Assembly (NCBI RefSeq): GCF_020509005.1
Contig: NC_063015.1
Coordinates: forward strand, 3,844,001-3,908,000
Direction of reading: 5' to 3'
From: Fulvia fulva
Lineage: Eukaryota; Ascomycota; Dothideomycetes; Mycosphaerellales; Mycosphaerellaceae
Length of the DNA stretch: 64,000 bases
In this document: positions 55,995 to 64,000 of the stretch, one piece after another
Layout: each line of letters begins with the position of its first letter
Position numbering within the stretch: the first letter of the stretch is position 1
Program-made: the position numbers and the translations under genes
The notes under the pieces: model-generated
Databases searched by the model: none
The model's input: only the letters and a program-made list of their open reading frames with translations
Told to the model about the DNA's origin: nothing

Positions 55995-58900
55995 CTACTG
56001 ACAAGACCTCTCCCACAAATCCTTGAAATACCCACCAGTCCTACTAAGCAAATCAGCAGGCGCGCCACTCTCAACGATCCTCCCACCATCCATGACCACA
56101 ATCTTGTCGAAAGCAATAATCGTCTTCAGTCGATGCGCAACAGCAATGATCGTGCTATCGGCAAACTCCTCCTTGATAAGCTTGATCATCAAATCCTCAG
56201 TAGCGGCATCCACAGAGCTCGAGATTTCATCCAGCACCACAAGTTTCGACTTCCGCAGCAGAGCTCGTGCAACAGCGAAGAGTTGCAGTTGTCCTTGCGA
56301 GAGACTGAGAGTGCTAATGTCGATGTGGAGACCGCCTCGTGAGGTTATGATGTCGAGGAGTCCAACCTTTCGAAGGACAATATTGACGTCTTCTGAAGTG
56401 GACTTGCCGAGTGGGTCGAGGTTGGCCAGCACGCTGCCGGGAAAGGTCAGTGCCTCCTGTGGCAAAGCAGTACAGCTTTTGCGGACGGTCTGTCGTGGTA
56501 TCGTTGAGATGTCAATGCCATCGATCTCGATGCTGCCCGACGAATAGTCAAGCAGTCGAAAGATTGTCAATAGCAGCGAGCTCTTCCCACTGCCGGAGCG
56601 ACCGCAGATGCCGATCTTCTCACCAGCGGCTGCCGCAAGGGAAAATGACCGCAAGACATCTCGATCATCAGCGTTATAAGCAGCTCGAAGGCCCTTGATC
56701 ACGACCTTGCCAGCCGCCGGCCAGTCAGCAGGTGGCTCTTGCACTTCTGCAGGTTTGTCTTCAGAAGGTGTTGTAGCTTCAAGGTTCTTACACCTCGCAA
56801 TCGCACCAAGGGAGGTCTCTAATGTCGTCCATGCCTGCACGACATACGTAATATAGAACGTGAAGCCCAGGATGCCGAGAAGCGAGACTCCTATGGAGCC
56901 GGCGCTCGAAGTGTGTGGTAGCAGCATCGCCATCGATACCACGACCACGGCTAATGCGGCTGTGACCAGACCGAGGACTAGGCCGAGCCAGCGCTGCACA
57001 CAGAGTAGGAGGTAGTACGGTCGTTGCGATCTATCCAGCAACTCAGTCAGCTTGCGGTGTGATTGATGCTGCCATCCGAAAGCCCTAATCGTGGTAACGC
57101 CTGCAAGTGTTTCTGAGCAGTGCGTGAGTAAGGGCGCCTGTGCTTCGAGCTCAAGGAATCGTAGCTGCCTTGAAGTCCGCAAGTAGAGCCTTTGGATGCA
57201 GTAGAGGGCTGCGAGAACGAAGGGTATCGTGGCGGCCGCATAGTCTGCACCAGCCACGATGAGTCCTCCGGCGAACAAGCACACGACGGCCCCATCAGTG
57301 AACTGCATGAAGGCACCAGCAAGCTCGGTCTCAATGAGCGACATGTCGTTCGAGAAACGGTTGAGCGTGACACCCGCATCTGTGTTCACGAAGAAGCCAT
57401 AGGTCGCTCGCATGACCGCCTGCAGAAGTTGCTTGTGGAGATGTGCTGAACTTCTCGGCACGGCATGCACCAGCATGGTCCAGATGTGAGCGCCGCCAGA
57501 CAGGACTGAGATCGAGGCAAAGAAGAACAGCAACCCAATCCAGTATGCTAGCGAGTGCTGGCCATGGCCCGAGGCTTCAGCTTCTGACCACCACTTCACC
57601 CACAGGTCAGGGAACTTCATGCCGAAGCCGAAGCCAAGGATGGTCAATGCTAATGGTATACCTAGCTTCCAGCCGATGGACCTGAGGTAGTAGGCATACA
57701 CGGCTGGGTCTCCGATGCGGCGGGAGAGATCTTGGCCTGCGATGTCGATCTTGTCCGGAGCTGTTGGTTCAGGACGCTCCGCTGGAGTAATCTCATGGTC
57801 TTCGCTACCACCAAGACGCTTGGTCCCGATACTGATGCCGTGCACGTAGCCTTTCTTGGTGTCAAGCTCCTCAAATGTCCCTTGCTCAATGATGGTCCCG
57901 GCGCCGATCGCGATTATATGGTCAACTTGTGTAAGGAAGTGGGAGCTGTGTGTCGCCAAGATAGCGGCCATTCCGTTGGCCTTGCAAAGACCATGTGGTC
58001 CGAACACGCGCGAGAAGACCTGAGCTGCAGTATTGGCGTCCAGACCACTGAGAACATCGTCCGCCACAATAATTTCCTTGCGTGAGTATAGAGCTCGAGC
58101 AAGTGCTAAGCGTTGCCGTTGCCCGCCGCTGAGTGACACGCCTTTGGTGCCGACGAGGGTTTCATCGCCTTGAGGCAGCGAACCGATGTCTGATGTCAAA
58201 GCACAAGCTGACACAACGGTACTGTACCATATACAATCGAAGTCTGACTGTCCAATGAGCAGTGATCTGACAGTATCGTTGGGAAGCCACGCATCCTGCG
58301 CACAGAAAGCCATACCCTCATCTCGCGAGCGCAAGCGACGTTCTCCATGTGAGAATGGCAGGTCTCCCAGGATCGCTTTTAGAAGCACAGACTTTCCGCT
58401 GCCGACCGCGCCCACAAGTAAGTGTGTTCTCCTCCGTTTGAGGTCGATGGTGATATTGTGCAGAACTCGTTGCTGGTCGGCTCCAAGCAACACAGACACA
58501 TTGGCCAAGCTCAGCACAGTAGACACGCCGATGTCATCCTTGGGTCTGGCTTTTATCGCCGTAGGCTCAGACGAAGTGACTGGGTCCGGATTCCTGGTGG
58601 TGTCGATCTCGTCGGTAGCCTGTGATACTATGGCAGTATCTTCACCAAGTAGAAGGAAGTCTTGCACCCGATCGAGACTTGCTATTGCTGTCTGGAACTG
58701 GGGTACAGCATGGATCAGCTCCTGTATTGGTGAGGTCAACAGTGCTACAAGCGCCAATGATGTGAATGCTGTCGAAGGATCAAGTGCTCGTCGGCCCTCC
58801 AAAAGTACGAACATCATAAGGGTCAGTGGAGGCGCGACTGCCTCAGGAACGTGTGCGAAGACGTTTCGCCAGGTCACGTACTTCCTGTACTCGGCGTATT

Positions 58901-60388
58901 TCTCGAGCTCTAGAACGCGCATGTGCTGGATCGTGTCCGTGAAGTGTTCTGTGAGTCCCATCATCTTGAACGCTTTCGCAAATCCAAGGACGGACGATGT
59001 CATAGCAACACGGTCCGATACGGCTTGTAGCCAGCTCTTTTGCATTGGTACTGCGGTGTTGGAGTTGAAAAAGCTGATAGTGGTCATGACCAGGGATATT
59101 GCTACCGGTGCCACACAAGAGACTCCAATCTGACGTTTGAGCAGATAAATAGCCACACCGATCTCAATAGGTGTGGCAAAGAGGTCATCAATCTGTTTCA
59201 GAGAGTTGCACACTCTCATGATGTCCGCAGTGACTAAAGTCAAAGCGGCGTTGTCGTTGAGCTTCGTTGAGTCGAGTCTGAGCATTTTTGCGTACACTGC
59301 GGCGATGACTGAGCCGCGTAGCTTGGTGATCAGACGGTGAAGTTGCCTCTGGTACAGTGCTGTAGTGATCGCGATTCCAGTATAGATCAGAGCAGCAGCT
59401 CCAATGAGGCCTCGTCCATAGTTGTCGTCGCGGCCAGTAAATCCTGTGCTGAGTAGGCTAGTGATTCGAGCAATGAGCAGTGGTTGGCATAACTTTAAAG
59501 CACTCAAGCAGAGTCTGGGAGCTGCGATCGCGAAAAAGTCACCCCGAAAACAGTTGAAGACTGCCAGCAGGGCGCGCCATCTCTGGCGTCGGGCATCTGA
59601 GAAAATTAGCAGCGCCAGTGTGTCAAGAGCAGGATATACTCACGTTGCGCCCACGCTGCTTCAAAGGCATCCTGCACAGATTCAGCGCCAAGATCAGCGT
59701 CCACAGTAAAGAGCTTATCGGTGGAAAGATAGCCCTTGTAGCCTGTCCAAAACAGAGGGTTCAGCCACCAGAGTGCAGTCCTATCATACAAATTGACCAG
59801 AGATTCCGGGGCGTACAGTCTGTAAGCCGGAATGAGCGATCTTCTTTTACTGCGTGCCTCCAGATACAAAACAATAGCCTTCGCTGCGACGCCAACTGTG
59901 AAAGTGCCAGGCAATGCTCGCGGTCCAGCGCGGAGCCATAACGTCCTCGTCTGAGGCAGGTCGAGGATCAAGGAGAAAAGCACCCAGATGTTGATCAGAG
60001 TACTAGGCCGCACAGACTTCGCGTGCTCGATGCTCGACAAGTACAGAAGTGATAGCGAGGCCAGAAACGATATCGTGGCTGCTGGGATTGACGTCCTCGT
60101 CCGATACATCGGCGTTACGCTCCACATGATAAGGAGCAAAAGCTGCGTAATGGCCAACACCGCGATGGCGACCTGCTTGATCGTCTGAGCTCCATTGCGG
60201 AGGACCTTGACATTTTGTTTCCTTAGGTGAGCTGCTCGGATTGGAACGAGGAGTAGTAAGATGGCACAAGGCGCGATCTGTAGGATGGACTGTTCAAAGA
60301 GGAGAGTGAAGTCGAATCCTTGTCGGCATGCCCCGGTAATGGTGGGCCCGAACGCGTCGTCTGCTTTTGCGGTGCACGCCAACGACAT
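55995..60388 (-). CDS. ABC transporter, ABCC (MRP-type) full transporter
   Basis: Exons 60388-59644 and 59596-55995 are joined by a 47-bp intron (GTGAGT...CTCAG, phases match), giving 1,448 residues. An N-terminal TMD0 of about five helices (residues 1-190) with linker, then TMD1, NBD1, TMD2 and NBD2, is the ABCC plan. NBD1 has Walker A GAVGSGKS (about 644), signature LSGGQRQRLALARAL (about 737) and Walker B IIVADD, with Asp in place of the catalytic Glu, as is usual for the degenerate site of ABCC proteins. NBD2 has GRSGSGKSS, an unusual signature LSLSQGQLQLF, and LVVLDE with the catalytic Glu. The family exports or stores glutathione conjugates, toxins and drugs, usually at the vacuole or plasma membrane. 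The substrate is unknown. It is divergent from the gamma-glutamyltransferase gene. Confidence 0.92.
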
Positions 60389-60810
60389 GGCCGCTGTTGG
60401 TGCTGGGAGTCCGCGACGGAAGGCGCGTCGCGAAGATGTACATTTTGGAAGGTGTGACTTGACTGCATGTCACGTGGTGGGCTCGTGCGCGACAAGGATG
60501 CTCGGATGACGCGATTGGACCTTTCCCAAAGGTGCAGGAGCGAGTCTCAGCGAAGATAACCTGGAAGACTTCTCGAACATGAAGGCTGCCGTCAGTGATC
60601 TCGGTGCTTGGCCGAGCGGTGCCCTAGCCTGGTACATGTACCTGCAAGGCCCGAATCTGTAAAGGGAGGAAAGTCACAGCGTTGCGGAAGGAACTACCTA
60701 GGTAGTGCGACTGGTAGCTCTACGGTGCTACCTATATAAAGTATGGAGGGCCCGCTCACACAGGATGGCACCTCCACCAAGCCTTCGCTCGTCGTTGCTT
60801 TGCTAGGAGC
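60389..60810. promoter_or_regulatory. Shared divergent promoter region of the ABCC and GGT genes
   Basis: These 422 bp separate the two start codons. Only one strong TATA-like box is visible (60733-60740), oriented for the rightward gene. CACGTG-like or stress-response sites were not searched for systematically. The layout would allow common control of both genes (inference). Confidence 0.5.
60733..60740 (+). promoter_or_regulatory. TATA box of the gamma-glutamyltransferase gene
   Basis: TATATAAA lies 70-78 bp upstream of ATG 60811, a fitting distance for a fungal promoter with a short leader. Confidence 0.6.
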
Positions 60811-62544
60811 TTGCACACCATGAGGCTCTCCAGCTATGCCCTCCCAACAGTCCTCCTGTCCCAGCTCGCCAGCGCTGCGCCAGCGTCAATAGCACCAGAC
60901 TACGATGTATCGAATCCACGTCTCGATCCTGAGGGCAACAAGCTGGGAGCGGTGGCAAGCGAGAGCGACATATGCACCAACATCGGTGGCGATGTGCTGA
61001 AGGCTGGCGGAAACGCTGCTGATAGCACAGTAGCCACTGTGTTGTGCGTTGGGGTCATCGGCATGTATCATTCTGGCATCGGTGGCGGTGGCTTCATGCT
61101 CGTGCGAAGCAGTAATGGCAGCTACGAGTTCATCGACTTCCGAGAGACAGCTCCAGCGGCAGCTTTCCAGGATATGTACAACAACAACACCAACGCCAGT
61201 CTGTACGGGGGCTTGGCAAGTGGTGTACCGGGCGAGCTGAGGGGTCTTGCGCATCTGCACGACAACTACGGCAGCTTGCCTTGGAAGGAGCTTGTGCTTC
61301 CAGCCGTCAAGGTTGCACGAGATGGATGGCCAGTCAACGACGATCTGATCACGTACATGGACTCGGCAGTATCCGGCATCGACAACTTCTTGGTCAACGA
61401 TCCCAATTGGGCCATTGACTTTGCTCCTAATGGCACTCGGCTAGAGTTAGGCGACACCATTACTCGGAAAAGATATGCAGCGACTCTGGAAATGATCGCG
61501 GAACACGGCGTGGATGCGTTCTATGAAGGTCCTATTGCCAAGACCTTGATCAATGCGATACAGGCCACCAACGGTACCATGACTTTGGAGGATCTGAAAC
61601 ACTACACTGTAGCCATTCGCCCCGAACAAAACATCACCTACCGCGACTACAAGGTCCATGGCTGCGGTGCGCCATCATCTGGAGTTGTTGGCCTAAGCAT
61701 CCTGAAGATCATGGAAGGCTACACCGACATTGGTCAAGCGGCTACACTCAATCTATCGACTCACTACGTGGACGAAGCGATGCGTTTCGCATATGGTCAG
61801 CGCAGCGAACTTGGTGACCCGTTGTTCTTGGAGGGCATGGAAGAATACCAGGCCGATATGCTCTCACCGGAGACAGTAGCAGCGGTCAGAGCCAAGATCA
61901 GTCCTCTTCACACCCTCAATGTCTCGGCATACGATCCATCTGGGTTTGAGAGTCTGGAGACACCAGGCACGTCTGCTGTCGTTGCCGCCGATGTCAATGG
62001 TCTAGCCATCGCTCTAACAACCACGGTAAACACGCTCTTCGGCTCCAAGGTTCTCGTGCCAGAAACCGGGATCATCGCCAACAACGAAATGAACGACTTC
62101 TCCATCCCAGGCTCAAGCAACGCTTTCGGCTACATTCCGTCCCCAGCAAATTACGTCCGTCCCGGGAAGAGGCCGCTCTCATCCATCACCCCTACAATCG
62201 TGGAGCACGCCAACGGAAGTCTCTACTATCTTGCAAGCGCCGCAGGAGGAAGCCGCATTCTCACATCCGTTCTCCAGAATGTATGGCACGTTCTGGACCA
62301 GAATATGACTGCGGTCGAGGCACTTGCGCAACCAAGACTTCATGACCAGTTGGTTCCCAACCAAGTCAGTTTTGAATACACGTACAATAATGAGACCGTG
62401 GCCTTCATGAAGTCCCTCGGCCACAATGTGACTTGGGTGGCTCCTGGCCAGAGTACAGGACACGCGTTGAGATTGCTTCCGAATGGTACTTTCGAGGCAG
62501 CCAGCGAGCCTCGACAGAAGAACTCGGGAGGGATTGCAGTCTGA
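60811..62544 (+). CDS. Gamma-glutamyltransferase, secreted or vacuolar
   Basis: This 577-residue, single-exon enzyme transfers or hydrolyses the gamma-glutamyl group of glutathione and its conjugates. The signal peptide is MHTMRLSSYALPTVLLSQLA with cleavage after SAAPA. The second Met (60820) may be the real start. Family marks in order: GIGGGGFML (glycine loop), FRETAP (glutamate-binding Arg), YGQRSELGDP, the self-cleavage site GTSAVV with the catalytic Thr387 that becomes the N-terminus of the small subunit, TTVNTLFGSK, NNEMNDFS, PLSSITPTIV and AAGGSRI. One departure is Ala where the usual TxH motif has His just after the catalytic Thr. Several N-glycosylation sequons (NGS, NAS, NMT, NVT) suit a secreted protein. 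It starts 422 bp from the divergent ABCC gene. Confidence 0.92.
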   Translation: MHTMRLSSYALPTVLLSQLASAAPASIAPDYDVSNPRLDPEGNKLGAVASESDICTNIGGDVLKAGGNAADSTVATVLCVGVIGMYHSGIGGGGFMLVRSSNGSYEFIDFRETAPAAAFQDMYNNNTNASLYGGLASGVPGELRGLAHLHDNYGSLPWKELVLPAVKVARDGWPVNDDLITYMDSAVSGIDNFLVNDPNWAIDFAPNGTRLELGDTITRKRYAATLEMIAEHGVDAFYEGPIAKTLINAIQATNGTMTLEDLKHYTVAIRPEQNITYRDYKVHGCGAPSSGVVGLSILKIMEGYTDIGQAATLNLSTHYVDEAMRFAYGQRSELGDPLFLEGMEEYQADMLSPETVAAVRAKISPLHTLNVSAYDPSGFESLETPGTSAVVAADVNGLAIALTTTVNTLFGSKVLVPETGIIANNEMNDFSIPGSSNAFGYIPSPANYVRPGKRPLSSITPTIVEHANGSLYYLASAAGGSRILTSVLQNVWHVLDQNMTAVEALAQPRLHDQLVPNQVSFEYTYNNETVAFMKSLGHNVTWVAPGQSTGHALRLLPNGTFEAASEPRQKNSGGIAV

Positions 62545-63105
62545 GCGGATGTTATTTCAAGATTTATAGCATTTCGAAGCGCTGGTATGCCAATCATATC
62601 CCTACTTCGGCCCTTGAGACGGATTGTCGGCAAATCACTTGTCCTTTGCGAGCAGGATCGAAAGTAGCGGCAGCGTCTCGCCGCTTCTTACCCGTACATA
62701 GAGGGTGATGTCAGGCTTGCACCGCGGCATCGAATGTCTCAAGGAGATGTTCATTGCGTCCAGTACACTTCGGCGGACGAGATTGACTAATGCATATGTT
62801 GATCATTCGATGGCAGGCTATAATCCATTACTGAACTGCACCAACGAACGCCACGCTTCGAACAAAGAAATGCAATACCAGACGAGCACAAAGCACCAAT
62901 AGCGAACAATGCCAGCCTTTGTCTACACTTTCGCCCACCTTGTCCAGCACAAAGGAGAGATCATATGTGCTATTGCTCTGAGCTTCTCCATCCCGATATC
63001 TCACAACCTCACACTCAGCATCCTTATCCTCCATTCCACATTCCCTATTTACCCCATTTCCTTGGTTCGCATCATCTTTTCTTACATACACTCTAGCCTT
63101 CCACC
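62545..63105. other. Intergenic; promoter of the right-edge gene
   Basis: It holds the 3' end of the gamma-glutamyltransferase gene and, from about 63,000 on, a pyrimidine-rich tract leading to CCACCATGTC at the next start codon. Small ORFs on either strand are not supported. Confidence 0.5.
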
Positions 63106-64000
63106 ATGTCATCACAAACACAACAATCCACCCACATCCTCTTCTCCTGCTCTCACTCCGCCCAGGTGCCGGTCCACCTCCACGAGCAGAGCCTTCAAAA
63201 CCCCACCATGTCCCTAATCCCCTTCCTCCGCAAGGACCTCAACGAGACCGCGTCGCTGGCCGACAGTCCATCCAACATTTCCATCCCCATCATATCCCAC
63301 CCCAGCCCCTGCGGCCGCGACTCCTGCTACAACATCTCCACCCCAACCCTCCAGCGCCAAGTCCTAGACCAAATCTCCACCATCCGCGCCCACCTCAGCT
63401 CCCTCCAAGTGAAATACACAGACCTAGGCACTCAATACCACTCCTACCCCCTCGCGATCCGTGCGCGTTGTGCTAATGACCCAGGTTGTGCGATGGCGCA
63501 TTTACAATTCGGAATCACCACTCAACCCTGGGAGGAGGACGCATTCTTCGAGTCGTGGATAAACGTCGCCGCGTCTTATTCGGATTTGCAGAGACGAGTC
63601 ATGTCCCCCTGTTTCGACGCTGGGAGTGCAAGGTGTGTGAGGAAGGTTGGGAAGGTTTTGATGCAGTGTTATAAACAGCTCGCCGAGATAGGGGAGTTGG
63701 CGAGGATGCTTGAGATGGGAGTGGAGGCCTTGGAAAGTGCAAGGAAGGAGCAGGAAGGTAAGATCGTTATTAGTGGGTTGCCTAAAGGTGAGGATAGGAC
63801 TATCATCCAGCAAACTCTCCAAGCCGCCGGGATCGCGAAGGCGAAGCATCTCGAGACGCTGGCCGTCGATGCGGATGTGCAGTCGGTAGTGGTGGTGCAG
63901 TGCAAATCCCTCTCCAAGGCTCAGAAGGCGAGGAAGTTGTTGAGCACTTTCGAGGCTTGTGGCGTAAGTGTCGAGAAGTATACCCCCGCCGCTGCTGCTG
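63106..64000 (+). CDS. Hypothetical protein, 3' end outside the window (at least 298 aa)
   Basis: From ATG 63106, in a good context (CCACCATGTC) after a pyrimidine-rich leader, the frame stays open to the right edge without a stop. The N-terminal third contains scattered Cys (FSCSHSAQ, PCGRDSCYNIS) that might bind zinc. The middle is helical and contains CANDPGCAMAHLQFG. From about residue 195 helical stretches rich in Glu, Lys and Ala continue (LARMLEMGVEALESARKE). There is no signal peptide, no membrane segment and no family I recognise. The absence of a stop over 298 codons and the codon pattern support a real gene. An intron later in the gene cannot be excluded. Confidence 0.65.
   Translation, partial: MSSQTQQSTHILFSCSHSAQVPVHLHEQSLQNPTMSLIPFLRKDLNETASLADSPSNISIPIISHPSPCGRDSCYNISTPTLQRQVLDQISTIRAHLSSLQVKYTDLGTQYHSYPLAIRARCANDPGCAMAHLQFGITTQPWEEDAFFESWINVAASYSDLQRRVMSPCFDAGSARCVRKVGKVLMQCYKQLAEIGELARMLEMGVEALESARKEQEGKIVISGLPKGEDRTIIQQTLQAAGIAKAKHLETLAVDADVQSVVVVQCKSLSKAQKARKLLSTFEACGVSVEKYTPAAAA

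Noticed and set aside
58186..59133. Plus-strand 315-codon ORF
   Set aside because: Antisense to the ABCC coding exon, Ser/Thr-rich, and no domain.

Overview
The window looks like a piece of a filamentous ascomycete genome (Pezizomycotina, probably a dothideomycete). The signs are short 47-59 bp introns with GTRAGT/GTATGT donors and CTGAC/CTAAC-like branch sites, fungal-specific gene families (UstYa-like, SEC59-type dolichol kinase, fungal ABCC transporter), Tad1-like LINEs, chromoviruses, a Fot1/pogo-like element and strong repeat-induced point mutation (RIP). The species cannot be fixed from the sequence alone.

Positions 1 to about 43,570 form one block of nested transposable elements with no host gene that I can support. 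CA and TG dinucleotides are almost absent over long stretches and replaced by TA while CG remains common, which is the CpA-to-TpA pattern of RIP. The layers can be peeled apart. A plus-strand chromovirus fragment (1826-2857) lies against a minus-strand, 5'-truncated LINE (LINE2: 29391-26814, 24945-23034, 2948-2858). LINE2 is split by a Ty3/gypsy element (G1, 2949-23033, 161-bp LTRs) and by a Fot1-like DNA transposon (24946-26811). G1 is itself split by a fairly fresh Tad1-like LINE (LINE1 copy B, 4582-9565) and by a second Ty3/gypsy element (G2, 12284-20187, 318-bp LTRs). To the right are a chromovirus fragment (G3), another LINE1 copy (C, 32732-37690), two 235-bp solo LTRs with perfect 5-bp target duplications, a second chromovirus fragment (G4), and an internally deleted derivative of the Fot1-like element (42433-43565).

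From about 43.9 kb the composition becomes ordinary and genes begin: a frameshifted F-box-like gene, two weak hypothetical genes, a dolichol kinase (protein glycosylation in the ER), a small secreted cysteine-containing protein, a histidine phosphatase, a UstYa-like membrane protein that has lost its HxxHC histidines, a tandem pair of SUMO-like genes without a diglycine tail, a small hypothetical gene, a full ABCC (MRP-type) transporter, a secreted gamma-glutamyltransferase, and an unfinished gene that runs off the right edge.

The ABCC transporter and the gamma-glutamyltransferase are transcribed away from each other across a 422-bp shared promoter region. Because ABCC pumps often carry glutathione conjugates and gamma-glutamyltransferase takes glutathione conjugates apart, the two may act in one detoxification route (inference). 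No CRISPR array, rRNA or tRNA was seen.
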